Shown here: piece after piece, positions 35,503 to 43,557 of the stretch | Numbering within the stretch: the first letter of the stretch is position 1 | Layout of the letters: every line of letters begins with the position of its first letter | Origin: an uncultured Oscillospiraceae bacterium | Lineage (GTDB): Bacteria > Bacillota > Clostridia > Oscillospirales > Ruminococcaceae | Reading direction: 5' to 3' | Assembly: GCA_900548355.1 (NCBI GenBank) | Contig: URKR01000007.1 | Span: forward strand, 1-64,000 | DNA: 64,000 bases | The notes under the pieces: model-generated | What the model was told of the DNA's origin: nothing | Seen by the model: only the letters and a program-made list of their open reading frames with translations | The model's database searches: none | Translations under genes and position numbers: made by a program

Positions 35503-36552
35503 TTACTGCGGCGCGATATCAAACCGGTAAAGCGTCGTTGCGCTGTAGGCGGTCTTCGGTGTCACGGTGGTATCGGGGAATTCCATGTGGTTCGGCGCGT
35601 CGGGATAATCCTGGGTTTCCAGGCAAACGGCGGCGCGGCGGTCATACACGGCGCCCCCCTTGCCGGGGCGGTCCAGCTCCAGCATATTGGAGGTGTATAC
35701 CTGTACGGCGGGCAGCGTGGAAAGGGTTTCCATACGGATGCCGGTTTCAGGGCCGGTCAGCCAGGCAAAGTGGCGCAGACCGGCGTCGGGCACGGTAAAG
35801 CAGTGGTCATACCCGCCGCCCAGGTGCAGCGCCGGGTAATCGGCGCCGATATCGCGCCCGATGGTTTTCTCTTCGGTGAAGTCCATCGGGGTGCCGGCCA
35901 CCGGGATGATCTGCCCGGTCGGGATCAGCTGGGCGTCGGTTTCCAGATAAGCGTTGGCGTCCATCGCAAGGCGATGCCCCAGCACGCTGCCGGCGTTGTG
36001 GCCGTTGAGATTGAAATAGCTGTGGTTGGTGATGTTGATGACGGTGGGCGCATCGGTCGTGGCGGTGTACTGGATCATCAGCCCGCTGCCGACGAGCGAA
36101 TACAAAACCTCCAGCGTGACGGTGCCGGGGAACCCGTCCTGCCCGTCGGGGCTCACCGCGCGCAGCAGCACGCCGTCCTCCACATCGGGGGCCTGTTCCA
36201 TCTCAAACACGGTGCGGTCAAACCCGTGCAGGCCGCTGTGCAGGCAGTTGCCGTTGTCGTTGGCGGTCACGGTGTATTCTTCCGCATTCAGATAAAAATG
36301 CGCGCCGGCAATCCGGTTGGCAAACCGGCCCACAACCGAACCCAGCGAACCGCCGTTTGCCTCATAGCCGGCCACGTCGTCAAAACCGAGAACCACGTCA
36401 ACCTTCCGGCCTTTGCTGTCGGGCACAAACAGTTTCTGGATGGCTGCCGCATAGCTCAAAATATGAACCTCGATCTGCCCGTTGTTCAATATGGCCAGCT
36501 GGACCGGGGTGCCGTCCGCCGTGTGGCCGTATTCCTTCAATACTACACTCAT
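35503..36552 (-). CDS. galM: aldose 1-epimerase (galactose mutarotase)
   Basis: 349 residues. Interconverts alpha and beta anomers of galactose or glucose. Family residues are visible: FANRIAGAHF, CLHSGLHGFDRTVFE, the catalytic His in NITNHSYFNLNGH, and the Glu in AVCLETQDYPDAPNH. No signal peptide, so cytoplasmic. Its start overlaps the stop of the TrpR-like gene as ATGA (36549-36552), showing translational coupling. No other galactose genes lie nearby. Confidence 0.95.
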   Translation of the reverse strand: MSVVLKEYGHTADGTPVQLAILNNGQIEVHILSYAAAIQKLFVPDSKGRKVDVVLGFDDVAGYEANGGSLGSVVGRFANRIAGAHFYLNAEEYTVTANDNGNCLHSGLHGFDRTVFEMEQAPDVEDGVLLRAVSPDGQDGFPGTVTLEVLYSLVGSGLMIQYTATTDAPTVINITNHSYFNLNGHNAGSVLGHRLAMDANAYLETDAQLIPTGQIIPVAGTPMDFTEEKTIGRDIGADYPALHLGGGYDHCFTVPDAGLRHFAWLTGPETGIRMETLSTLPAVQVYTSNMLELDRPGKGGAVYDRRAAVCLETQDYPDAPNHMEFPDTTVTPKTAYSATTLYRFDIAPQ

Positions 36553-36890
36553 TGTGAGCCTCCTTGTTCGGCGGGGGTGTCAGGGGCTGCCTGCGCCAGG
36601 TCATACTGTACGCTGGCCGCCACCGCACCGGTGCCGTAATTCAACATCCGGTTAACCCGGCTGACCGTTGCGCTTGAAGCGCCGGTCTCACGGCGGATTT
36701 CGCTGTATACCTTGCCCTGCACCAGGCAGCTGGCCACATCGTACCGCTGTTCCAGGGTGCGCAGTTCGGTCACAGCGCACAAATCTTCAAAAAAGCGCAG
36801 GCACTCGTCCAAATTTTGCAGCCGAAGAATCGCTTCATACAAAGCGGTGCTGCGCTGGGCGGGGCTGCCCTGGGGGTTCGCAGTGCGCAT
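36549..36890 (-). CDS. TrpR-like YerC/YecD-family DNA-binding protein
   Basis: 113 residues. The ATG at 36890 is preferred, with GGGAGGCGCC upstream; two further in-frame ATGs would add a charged tail with no site. The TrpR-type helix-turn-helix lies at about 20-95: ILRLQNLDECLRFFEDLC, ELRTLEQRYDVASCLVQGKV, YSEIRRETGASSATVSRV and NRMLNYG. Members of this family are found across Firmicutes; their ligands are mostly unknown. Coupled to galM, it may regulate the galM-nitrilase operon. Confidence 0.9.
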   Translation of the reverse strand: MRTANPQGSPAQRSTALYEAILRLQNLDECLRFFEDLCAVTELRTLEQRYDVASCLVQGKVYSEIRRETGASSATVSRVNRMLNYGTGAVAASVQYDLAQAAPDTPAEQGGSQ

Positions 36891-36966
36891 GGGCGCCTCC
36901 CTCTCCTTCGCGTCTTGTTTTGTCATGGGTTTTAAGGCGGCCGGGCCGCCGCTTTCCTGTGCTTTT

Positions 36967-36995
36967 ATTGTAGCAACTCCACCTGGGCAAGTCAA
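36967..36995 (-). promoter_or_regulatory. promoter of the TrpR-like/galM/nitrilase operon
   Basis: Minus strand TTGACT (36990-36995), 17 bp, TACAAT (36967-36972). Confidence 0.7.
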
Positions 36996-37090
36996 GGCGA
37001 AGCGGGCACAATGACAGGCGGGTTTGACAAAAAACGGGGCGGATTTTCAACAATTCCGTAAAAGATGTGGCAAAAAAGCCGTTTCGCCCC

Positions 37091-37119
37091 TTGACATTTT
37101 TCCTGCCCTCCGCCATAAT
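37091..37119 (+). promoter_or_regulatory. promoter of the Na+-decarboxylase beta gene
   Basis: TTGACA (37091-37096), 17 bp, CATAAT (37114-37119). Confidence 0.7.
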
Positions 37120-37159
37120 AAATAGCAGTAAACGTACAATTGGGAGGTTACTGCATACT

Positions 37160-38281
37160 ATGGAGGCACTATTTGGCAATATCTTCAACCTCCAGTGGCA
37201 GCAGGTGGTTATGTGGGCCATCGGCGGGCTGCTGATCTGGTTGGCGATCAAAAAACAGATGGAACCCTCGCTGTTGCTGCCGATGGGCTTCGGCGCGATT
37301 CTTGTCAACCTGCCGATGTCCGGCGCGGTTACGCAGATCGTTGACGGCGTGACCGAGTTCGGCCCGATCGACGTGTTGTTTGACGCCGGCATCTCGAACG
37401 AGTTGTTCCCGCTGCTTCTGTTTGTCGGCATCGGTGCGATGATTGATTTCACCCCGCTGCTCTCCAACCCGAAGATGATGATTTTCGGCGCGGCAGCGCA
37501 GTTCGGCATCTTCTTCACCCTGTGCGTGGCGGTTCTGCTCGGCTTTGATGTCAAGGACGCTGCTTCCATCGGCATTATCGGCGCGGCTGACGGCCCCACC
37601 GCGATTGTTGTCGCCAACATGTTCCAGTCGAATTATCTCGGCGCGATCGTCGTCGTGGCCTATTCCTACATGGCGCTGGTGCCCATTGTGCAGCCGTTCG
37701 TGATCAAGCGCATCACCACCCAGCATGAGCGCAAAATCCGTATGAGCTATGCGGCCCGCCCTGTTTCCAAGATGACCAAGATCCTCTTCCCGGTCATCAT
37801 CACGGTGATCGCCGGCCTTGTGGCCCCGCGCAGCGTCTCGCTGATCGGCTTTTTGATGTTCGGCAACCTGATCCGCGAATGCGGCGTGCTGGATGGCCTT
37901 TCCGAAACGGCGCAGAAAGATCTTGCCAACCTGATTACCCTGTTCCTTGGCCTGACTGTTTCGACCAAGATGCAGGCGGCGAGCTTCCTGACCCCGCAGA
38001 CCTTGCTGATCCTGCTGCTCGGCCTTGTCGCCTTCACCTTTGATACCGTCGGCGGCGTGCTGGTGGCCAAGGTTTACAACATCTTTGCCAAAGAAAAGAT
38101 CAACCCCATGATCGGTGCGGCCGGCATTTCGGCCTTCCCGATGTCTGCCCGTGTGATCAACAAGATGGGCCTTGAGGAAGACAACCAGAACTTCCTGCTC
38201 ATGCATGCGGTTGGCATCAACGTTTCGGGCCAGATTGCTTCGGTTATCGCCGGCGGCATGATCATGACCCTCTTTGCCTGA
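37160..38281 (+). CDS. sodium ion-translocating decarboxylase, beta subunit
   Basis: 373 residues with about 9-11 membrane helices. The beta subunit of oxaloacetate, methylmalonyl-CoA or glutaconyl-CoA decarboxylases, which couples decarboxylation of a carboxybiotin partner to export of two Na+ ions. The conserved Asp lies in IIGAADGPTAIVVANM (about residue 144), and SAFPMSARVINKMGLEEDNQNFLLMHA is the C-terminal signature. The length fits GcdB/MmdB better than the 430-residue OadB. The carboxyltransferase and biotin-carrier subunits are not in this window. ATG at 37160; GGGAGG is 12 nt upstream. Confidence 0.93.
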   Translation: MEALFGNIFNLQWQQVVMWAIGGLLIWLAIKKQMEPSLLLPMGFGAILVNLPMSGAVTQIVDGVTEFGPIDVLFDAGISNELFPLLLFVGIGAMIDFTPLLSNPKMMIFGAAAQFGIFFTLCVAVLLGFDVKDAASIGIIGAADGPTAIVVANMFQSNYLGAIVVVAYSYMALVPIVQPFVIKRITTQHERKIRMSYAARPVSKMTKILFPVIITVIAGLVAPRSVSLIGFLMFGNLIRECGVLDGLSETAQKDLANLITLFLGLTVSTKMQAASFLTPQTLLILLLGLVAFTFDTVGGVLVAKVYNIFAKEKINPMIGAAGISAFPMSARVINKMGLEEDNQNFLLMHAVGINVSGQIASVIAGGMIMTLFA

Positions 38282-38313
38282 TCCTCTTTATTTCGTAAAG
38301 GAGCGAATATAGA

Positions 38314-38442
38314 ATGTCCACCTTTCAGACTTTCCTTCAGGTGCTGCCGCTGGCAGGCGCCGGTTGGCTGGGTGTCTTTGTGGTGACCATCGTCATCATT
38401 TTGGGGGCTGACCTGCTCAACTACTTTACCAGCAAAAAGTAA
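38314..38442 (+). CDS. 42-residue membrane peptide, OadG-like
   Basis: A 42-residue protein too short for most gene finders. The ATG at 38314 has AAAGGAG (38297-38303) upstream. One membrane helix spans residues ~13-35 (LAGAGWLGVFVVTIVIILGA), with a short Lys-containing C-terminus (YFTSKK). The gamma subunit OadG of Na+ decarboxylases is a single-helix membrane protein that assembles the alpha and beta subunits, and gamma-like genes often sit next to beta. Position 32 bp after the beta gene and topology support this call, but OadG is normally about 80 residues or more, so this would be a minimal form. Confidence 0.7.
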   Translation: MSTFQTFLQVLPLAGAGWLGVFVVTIVIILGADLLNYFTSKK

Positions 38443-38483
38443 GCGGTTCCCTTTGCTTTTTTGCGCGAGGAAGGGCGAAAACA

Positions 38484-38512
38484 TTGACAAACGCCGCCTC
38501 AGACGCTAGAAT
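38484..38512 (+). promoter_or_regulatory. promoter of the sigma factor gene
   Basis: TTGACA (38484-38489), 17 bp, TAGAAT (38507-38512). Confidence 0.7.
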
Positions 38513-38553
38513 GGGAACAATCCGCAGCGGTGTCACAAGGAAGGGAGGCCCCC

Positions 38554-39102
38554 ATGCAGCCGATCCAGGAGGAGTTGCTGCGGGGCGCCCAGGCCGGGCA
38601 GGAGGCGGCGATCGCCGCGCTCATTGCCCGGCTGATGCCGGTTATCCGCAAAGGCGCCCGGGACAACCGGGCCCCCGGGCTGGAGTTTGAAGACGCCGTG
38701 CAGGAAGGGCTGATCGGGTTGTTCGGCGCTGTGCGCAGCTATCAGGCCGAAAAAGGACCGTTTGTGCCCTATGCAGTGGCCTGCATTGCCCACGCGCAGC
38801 AGGATGCCCGCCGCGCCGCAACCCGCCAGAAACACGCCCCGCTCAATGACAGCGTGCCGCTGACCGAAGGCGAACCGGCCCCCGGTCTGCCCGACCCTGT
38901 GGAGCAGGCCATTGCCAACGAAACCTGTGCGCGGGTGTTTGAGCGGATTGACACCCTGCTCTCACCGCTTGAACGCGCCGCCCTGCTGGCCAGCCTGGAA
39001 GGCCGCACCGCAGCCCAGACGGCCCGTGCGCTTCGCCGTGCCCCGAAAACGGTGGAGAATGCGCTGGCACGCGCGCGCCGCAAACTGCGGGACGCGCGCT
39101 GA
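38554..39102 (+). CDS. sigma-70 family RNA polymerase sigma factor (SigH/ECF-like)
   Basis: 182 residues. The ATG at 38554 follows GGGAGGCCCCC; an upstream GTG (38530) is possible but lacks a site. Region 2: RKGARDNRAPGLEFEDAVQEGLIGLFGAVRSYQ (about 33-65) with the -10 recognition part after it. Region 4: SPLERAALLASLEGRTAAQTARALRRAPKTVENALARARRKLR. The spacer (~100-125) is short and Pro-rich, like the SigH/Sigma-F-type group and unlike housekeeping sigma factors. No anti-sigma gene is adjacent. The regulon is unknown. Confidence 0.85.
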   Translation: MQPIQEELLRGAQAGQEAAIAALIARLMPVIRKGARDNRAPGLEFEDAVQEGLIGLFGAVRSYQAEKGPFVPYAVACIAHAQQDARRAATRQKHAPLNDSVPLTEGEPAPGLPDPVEQAIANETCARVFERIDTLLSPLERAALLASLEGRTAAQTARALRRAPKTVENALARARRKLRDAR

Positions 39103-39247
39103 CCCACTCTAAGGACTAAGGCAAAACGCCTGGTCAAAATAAACGTGCCCCCAGTAGCGTGACAATCAGTTCTTCTTTGGTCCCCACCAATAGGCGTTCG
39201 GTTCCATTCTTCCGCGGGCAAATATTTGAATGAGGAGATTACCCATT

Positions 39248-39523
39248 ATGTTCGAAGACAAGACTTTGGTATGCAAAGATTGCGGCAAAGAGTTCGTCTG
39301 GACGGCTGGCGAGCAGGAGTTCTATGCTTCCCGCGGTTTTGAAAACCAGCCCCAGCGCTGCAAAGCCTGCCGTGATGCCCGCAAGAACGCTGTCCGCGGT
39401 GAGCGCCAGATGTTTGACGCTGTCTGCGCCAGCTGCGGCAAAGCCTGCAAGGTGCCCTTCCAGCCCCGTGAAGACCGTCCCGTCTATTGCAGCGAGTGCT
39501 TCGCCAAGATGAAGCAGAACTAA
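39248..39523 (+). CDS. small zinc-binding protein (zf-trcl type, four CxxC motifs)
   Basis: 91 residues. The ATG at 39248 follows GAGGAG (39232). Four CxxC pairs at about 10-13, 38-41, 61-64 and 81-84 make two zinc ribbons: LVCKDCGKEFVWTAGEQEFYASRG is a recurring opening in the 'probable zinc-ribbon' family (zf-trcl). Such proteins are common and highly expressed in Clostridia; the function is unknown, perhaps nucleic-acid or ribosome associated. The upstream gap (39103-39247) holds a 7-bp long-range pair AACGCCT (39125-39131)/AGGCGTT (39192-39198). Confidence 0.88.
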   Translation: MFEDKTLVCKDCGKEFVWTAGEQEFYASRGFENQPQRCKACRDARKNAVRGERQMFDAVCASCGKACKVPFQPREDRPVYCSECFAKMKQN

Positions 39524-39540
39524 AGCTTTTGCAGATCAAA

Positions 39541-39575
39541 CGCCGCCCGGCTTGTTTGGCCGGGCGGCGTTTTTT
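39541..39575 (+). terminator. terminator of the zinc-ribbon gene
   Basis: 11-bp stem CGCCGCCCGGC/GCCGGGCGGCG (39541-39551, 39559-39569) followed by TTTTTT. Confidence 0.95.
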
Positions 39576-39612
39576 GTACAATGCCGGGTCGGGGTGCCCG
39601 GGAAAGGCTGCG

Positions 39613-40164
39613 CTACAGCCCGAGCATAGTCAGGACGTTCGCCGTGATGGCGGCGTTGCCGGCGTCGTCGCCTTCGGCAGCCAGGCGGTGGCCGACGCCG
39701 GGGCAGAGGAGGAACGGGAACCCATGGCCGGCGCAGAAGGTTTGCACGGCGCGCCAGTCGATGAGCTTGTCCGTCTCACCCGATACCATGCCGAGCACCG
39801 TGTCGCCCGGCTGCACCAGCGCGAGGGTATCGGCCAGCGGGGTCAGGTACAGGCTTCGTACCGGCACGCTGCGCGGCGCAAGAGCGCGCAGCGTGCGCGC
39901 GGCCGTCACCGTGCCAAGGCTTTTGGAAAGGAAGAGAATGTCGTCATAACGCGCCCAGCTGACAGCGGCCAGCTGCGGGCGGACGGCTGCTTCGGCCAGG
40001 TTAAAAGCTTCGGCAAAGGTGGGCACGGGCCCGAAATCAATTCCATAGTCAAGCGGCAGGGTCTCATACCCGGCCGCTTTCGCGCGGGCCAGGCCGGCGG
40101 CCAGCAAACCGGTTCCGCAGGTGTAGCCGGTACCGGGAAAGGCTACAAGCAGGTTTCGCTTCAT
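39613..40164 (-). CDS. alpha/beta-hydrolase-like protein
   Basis: 183 residues. The ATG at 40164 follows AGAAGGTG. It opens with VAFPGTGYTCGTGLLAAGLA, has a nucleophile elbow-like LSKSLGTVTAA (Ser in S-x-G is plausible), and LGMVSGETDKLIDWR followed by GVGHRLAAEGDDAGNAA carrying the Asp/His candidates. That is the layout of short alpha/beta-hydrolases (dienelactone-hydrolase-like or 'phosphoglycolate'-type), but there is no clear subfamily. Cytoplasmic, function unknown. Own promoter at 40209-40237. Confidence 0.7.
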   Translation of the reverse strand: MKRNLLVAFPGTGYTCGTGLLAAGLARAKAAGYETLPLDYGIDFGPVPTFAEAFNLAEAAVRPQLAAVSWARYDDILFLSKSLGTVTAARTLRALAPRSVPVRSLYLTPLADTLALVQPGDTVLGMVSGETDKLIDWRAVQTFCAGHGFPFLLCPGVGHRLAAEGDDAGNAAITANVLTMLGL

Positions 40165-40208
40165 AAAGGGCACCTTCTTCTTATGGTTTGGCGCAGGCTT
40201 CTTTTGGC

Positions 40209-40237
40209 ATCATACCACAAAGCCGGCCACGCGGCAA
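40209..40237 (-). promoter_or_regulatory. promoter of the hydrolase gene
   Basis: Minus strand TTGCCG (40232-40237), 17 bp, TATGAT (40209-40214). Confidence 0.6.
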
Positions 40238-40299
40238 GCGGGCCGGCAACAGGGAAAGGTTTACCGTGTACGGAACCCGCTGTGCAGGCTCTGCCTGTC

Positions 40300-40328
40300 T
40301 TGACAGGGCGGCAGCGGCATGGTAGAAT
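40300..40328 (+). promoter_or_regulatory. pyr operon promoter
   Basis: TTGACA (40300-40305), 17 bp, TAGAAT (40323-40328). The transcript would start near 40335, giving a ~225-nt leader before pyrC that contains a short reading frame and a terminator. Confidence 0.8.
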
Positions 40329-40379
40329 ATTAAAAATCACGCAAAACCTCTGTAAAAAACCGTCGAAAGGAGGCGCCGC

Positions 40380-40469
40380 ATGCTGCGTTCTGTTGCCAAC
40401 AGCCATCGCAATCCGCATTTTGTCGGCGCTGTGTTTTTTCCTGACGGGACGCAGGGGTGCCTTTTTTAA
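40380..40469 (+). CDS. 29-residue leader peptide of the pyr operon
   Basis: ATG at 40380 after a perfect AAAGGAGG (40367-40374), 29 codons, TAA at 40467-40469. The peptide begins MLRSVANSHRNPHF and ends GTQGCLF; it has no run of one amino acid and no membrane segment. Two T6 runs lie in its coding sequence (40434-40439 and 40462-40467), and its stop codon overlaps the 5' arm of the attenuator terminator. The layout suggests a regulatory leader peptide whose translation keeps pace with RNA polymerase. Whether it is translated is not shown here. Confidence 0.7.
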   Translation: MLRSVANSHRNPHFVGAVFFPDGTQGCLF

Positions 40470-40500
40470 CTTTTCCCTTTTTCGGGAAAAGTTTTTTTTT
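40468..40500 (+). terminator. attenuator terminator upstream of pyrC
   Basis: Perfect 10-bp stem AACTTTTCCC (40468-40477) with GGGAAAAGTT (40484-40493), 6-nt loop, then TTTTTTT to 40500. It lies 60 bp before pyrC and after the leader frame, so it must be read through for the operon to be expressed. A ribosome stopped at the leader's TAA would cover the 5' arm. Confidence 0.9.
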
Positions 40501-40560
40501 GCCCATTCCGTCCCGGCCGCGCCGGGCCTGATTGCCGCGTGCTATGATAAGGAGGTTCCT

Positions 40561-41751
40561 ATGCTGATCCGCCATGCGAAGGATGCGAACGGCCGCATCT
40601 GTGACTTTCTTTTGCAGGATGGCAAAATTGCCGCCATCGGTATCAACCTGCCCGCCGCAGAAGGGGAAGAGGTGGTTGATGCCGCCGGCCTGACCATCCT
40701 GCCTGCCTTTATCGATACCCACTGCCACTGGCGTGAGCCGGGTTTCGAATATAAAGAGGACGTCGCGACCGGCTCGGCTGCTGCTGCGGCCGGCGGGTAT
40801 ACCTTTGTCAACCTGATGCCGAATACCAAGCCGGTCTGTTCCGACGCCGAAACCGCCCACGCCGTGATGGCCAGGGCGGCCGAGGTTGGCCTGTGCGATG
40901 CCAACCAGACTGTCTCGATTACCAGGAATTTTGACGGCCACACCCTGGACCATCTGCTCACCCTGCCGGACGACCTGCGCTACATTACCGAGGACGGCAA
41001 CGGCGTGCTGGATAACGCCGTGATGGCGCGTGCTTTCGCAATCGCAACCGACCGTGATCTGACCATTATGTCCCATGCCGAGGACCGGGAAATCAGCCCC
41101 TGGGATTACCGCCTGGCCGAAAATATCGAGACGCTGCGCAACTGCCACCTGGCTGAATACTATGGCACCAAGCTGCATATGTGCCATGTTTCGACCAAAG
41201 AGGCCGTCGATATGGTTCGGCAAAGCCGCCGGCGCGGCGCGCGGGTCAGCTGCGAGGTCACGCCCCACCACCTCTGGTTTGACGATAAGCGGCTGCGCTA
41301 CAAGGTTAACCCGCCCATCCGTGAAGCCGCCGATGTTCAGGCGCTGGTCCGCGCGATTCAGGACGGCACGGTCAGCTGCATCGGCACCGACCACGCCCCC
41401 CACACGGCGGAGGACAAGGCGGGCGGCGCGGCCGGTATGGTGGGGCTGGAGACCGCGTTCGGCGTCTGCTACACCAAACTCTGCCGGCTGGAAGGCTTAC
41501 CGCTGGAACACCTGAGCTTCCTGATGAGCGCCGGCCCGGCCGAACTGCTCGGTCTGGGTGACCGCAAGGGGCAGCTTGCCCCCGGCTATGACGCCGACAT
41601 CGTGCTGGTTGACCTTGACCATCTCTACACCGTCGAAGCCGAAAAGCTGCACTCCAAAAGCAAGAACTGCCCGTATGACGGGGAACGCCTCTACGGCCGC
41701 GTCGTGATGACGGTCAAGGGAGGAAAGGTCACCTACCGCGGCCAGGCGTAA
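40561..41751 (+). CDS. pyrC: dihydroorotase
   Basis: 396 residues. Closes carbamoyl-aspartate to dihydroorotate, third step of UMP synthesis. The ATG at 40561 follows AAGGAGG. The metal site is His54 and His56 in THCHWREPG (type I dihydroorotase), followed by NLMPNTKPV, MSHAED, the HVSTKEAV strand, EVTPHHL and the catalytic Asp in GTDHAPH. It lies behind the attenuator and is followed by a repeat-containing 180-bp gap before pyrF. No pyrB (aspartate transcarbamoylase) is in the window. Confidence 0.97.
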   Translation: MLIRHAKDANGRICDFLLQDGKIAAIGINLPAAEGEEVVDAAGLTILPAFIDTHCHWREPGFEYKEDVATGSAAAAAGGYTFVNLMPNTKPVCSDAETAHAVMARAAEVGLCDANQTVSITRNFDGHTLDHLLTLPDDLRYITEDGNGVLDNAVMARAFAIATDRDLTIMSHAEDREISPWDYRLAENIETLRNCHLAEYYGTKLHMCHVSTKEAVDMVRQSRRRGARVSCEVTPHHLWFDDKRLRYKVNPPIREAADVQALVRAIQDGTVSCIGTDHAPHTAEDKAGGAAGMVGLETAFGVCYTKLCRLEGLPLEHLSFLMSAGPAELLGLGDRKGQLAPGYDADIVLVDLDHLYTVEAEKLHSKSKNCPYDGERLYGRVVMTVKGGKVTYRGQA

Positions 41752-41870
41752 ATGAGAAAAACGGCGCCGGATGCGCCGATATTTTGCAAAAAGTTGGCAG
41801 CAAGCCATCAACGCGATTTTTGAGTGCGCCGCCGGCGTGCGGGACATCCTTCTTTGTGCTTTTTCTTTCT
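41752..41870. repeat. dispersed element, copy i, between pyrC and pyrF
   Basis: Includes CGGCGC/GCGCCG (41762-41767, 41773-41778) followed by ATATTTT, and GTGCGCCGCCGGCGTGCGGG. Its AT-rich ends are less clear than in the other copies. The small hairpin with following T's could lower transcription into pyrF. Confidence 0.4.
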
Positions 41871-41930
41871 TGTTTATTCTTTTGAAAAAAAGTTCCCTGT
41901 ACAAAATACACCGAGTGGGAGGATACAAAA

Positions 41931-42797
41931 ATGACCAATATGGACAAACTGTATGCCAGTGTGGCGGCCTATGGGCCGGTCTGCGTCGGGCTGGATACCG
42001 AGCTCAGCTACCTGCCCGAGTCGGCCATCGATGCGACCAAAACAGCGGGGGAGAACCTCGTCGCCTACAACCGCGCCCTGATCGATGCGACCAAGGAGGT
42101 CGCCGGCTGCTACAAGGTGCAGATCGCCTACTATGAGGCGCTCGGCCTGGACGGGATGCGTGCCTACGCCGAAACCCTGCGCCTGGTGCGGGAATCCGGC
42201 CGGCCGGTCATCGCTGATATCAAGCGCGGCGACATTGCCAAGACCGCCGAAATGTACGCCAAAGCGCACTTCACCGGTGATTTTGAAGCCGACCTCATCA
42301 CGCTGGCCCCCTATATGGGTCTCGATTCGATCAGCCCCTACCTGCCTTACTGCCAGGAACAGGGCAAGGGCGTCTTTGTGCTCTGCCGTACCTCCAACCC
42401 CGGCCGGGTTGATTTTGAGTACCAGACCCTCGCCGACGGCCGCACCGTCTACACGATGGTCGGCGACGCGCTGACCAAGCTTGGGGCCGACTATATGGGC
42501 GAAAACGGCTATTCGAGCATCGGCCTTGTCATCGGCGGTACGACCGGCGAGGAAGCGGCCGAGATCCGCGCCCGCTACCAGAATACCTTCTTCCTGATCC
42601 CCGGCTACGGCGCTCAGGGCGGCAAGGCGGCCGACATCGCGCTGTATATGAAGCAGGGCAACGGCGGCGTTGTCAACTCCAGCCGCGGCATCCTGCTGGC
42701 CTGGAAGAAGCAGCCCGGCGTCGGTTACGCCGAAGCCGCCTACAACGAGTGTGTGCGGATGAAGGAGGATATCCAAAGTGCATGCGACAAACTGTAA
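41931..42797 (+). CDS. pyrF: orotidine 5'-phosphate decarboxylase (type 2)
   Basis: 288 residues. Final step to UMP. The catalytic motif DIKRGDIA contains Asp96, Lys98 and Asp101; TLAPYMGLDSISPYL and VVNSSRGILLAWK are typical of the long type-2 enzyme. The ATG at 41931 follows GGGAGGATAC. Its 3' end overlaps the pyrK start by 20 bp, with the pyrK ribosome site AAGGAGG lying inside it. Confidence 0.97.
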   Translation: MTNMDKLYASVAAYGPVCVGLDTELSYLPESAIDATKTAGENLVAYNRALIDATKEVAGCYKVQIAYYEALGLDGMRAYAETLRLVRESGRPVIADIKRGDIAKTAEMYAKAHFTGDFEADLITLAPYMGLDSISPYLPYCQEQGKGVFVLCRTSNPGRVDFEYQTLADGRTVYTMVGDALTKLGADYMGENGYSSIGLVIGGTTGEEAAEIRARYQNTFFLIPGYGAQGGKAADIALYMKQGNGGVVNSSRGILLAWKKQPGVGYAEAAYNECVRMKEDIQSACDKL

Positions 42798-43557
42798 GGT
42801 GACGGTCTGCGCGCAGGATATCGTTGCGCCGGACATCCGCCGTCTGGTCGTGGCCTGGGGAGAGGGCGAACCCCAAGCCTTCCCCCATGCCGGCCAGTTC
42901 TATATGCTGCGCGCCTGGCGGGCCGATGAAGCGCCGCTGCTCTCCCGCCCGATCAGCGTGCATGACTGCGACCCGGCCGCCAAAACCCTGACCTTCCTCT
43001 ACCAGGTCAAGGGCCCCGGCACAGAAAAGCTTGCCGCCTTGCGCCCCGGCGATACGATGCAGCTGACCGGCCCCTGCGGCAACGGCTTTGATACGGCCGC
43101 CGCGGCTGCGACCGGGCGGGTGGCCGTTGTGGGCGGCGGCATCGGTGTTGCGCCGCTGCTTCTGCTCTGCAAGGAACTGTCCGCTGCCGGCCCCAAGCCG
43201 GAGCTTTACGTCGGCTTCCGGGATGAACCCTACGGCCTTGAAGCCTTTTTGCCGTACTGCGGCGCGATCAGCGTTGCGACCGATTCGGGCGCGGCCGGCT
43301 ATCATGGCCTTGTGACCGGCATCCTGCACCCCGAAAACTTTGACCTTGTGCTGGCCTGCGGCCCTACCCCGATGATGCGCGGCGTTGCCGCTCTCTGCAA
43401 AGAAAAGGGCGTGCGCTGCCTGGTCAGCCTGGAGCGCAAGATGGCCTGCGGCCTGGGGGCGTGCCTGGGCTGCACCTGCCAGACCAAGGTCGGCCCGCGC
43501 ACCGTCTGCAAGGACGGGCCGGTATTCAGCGCAGAGGAGGTGTTTGACCTTGACTGA
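42778..43557 (+). CDS. pyrK: dihydroorotate dehydrogenase B, electron transfer subunit
   Basis: 259 residues with a GTG start at 42778 inside pyrF (AAGGAGG at 42763-42769). FAD-binding motif LLSRPISVHD, NAD-binding GGGIGVAPLLLL, and a C-terminal 2Fe-2S cluster with four Cys in ACGLGACLGCTC...C. It passes electrons from orotate formation to NAD+, defining the type 1B enzyme. It overlaps pyrD by 8 bp. Confidence 0.96.
   Translation: MHATNCKVTVCAQDIVAPDIRRLVVAWGEGEPQAFPHAGQFYMLRAWRADEAPLLSRPISVHDCDPAAKTLTFLYQVKGPGTEKLAALRPGDTMQLTGPCGNGFDTAAAAATGRVAVVGGGIGVAPLLLLCKELSAAGPKPELYVGFRDEPYGLEAFLPYCGAISVATDSGAAGYHGLVTGILHPENFDLVLACGPTPMMRGVAALCKEKGVRCLVSLERKMACGLGACLGCTCQTKVGPRTVCKDGPVFSAEEVFDLD

Noticed and set aside
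40380..40560. PyrR-binding attenuator or T-box in the pyr leader
   Set aside because: No PyrR binding loop, T-box bulge or specifier pairing is visible; the leader frame and terminator explain the region better.
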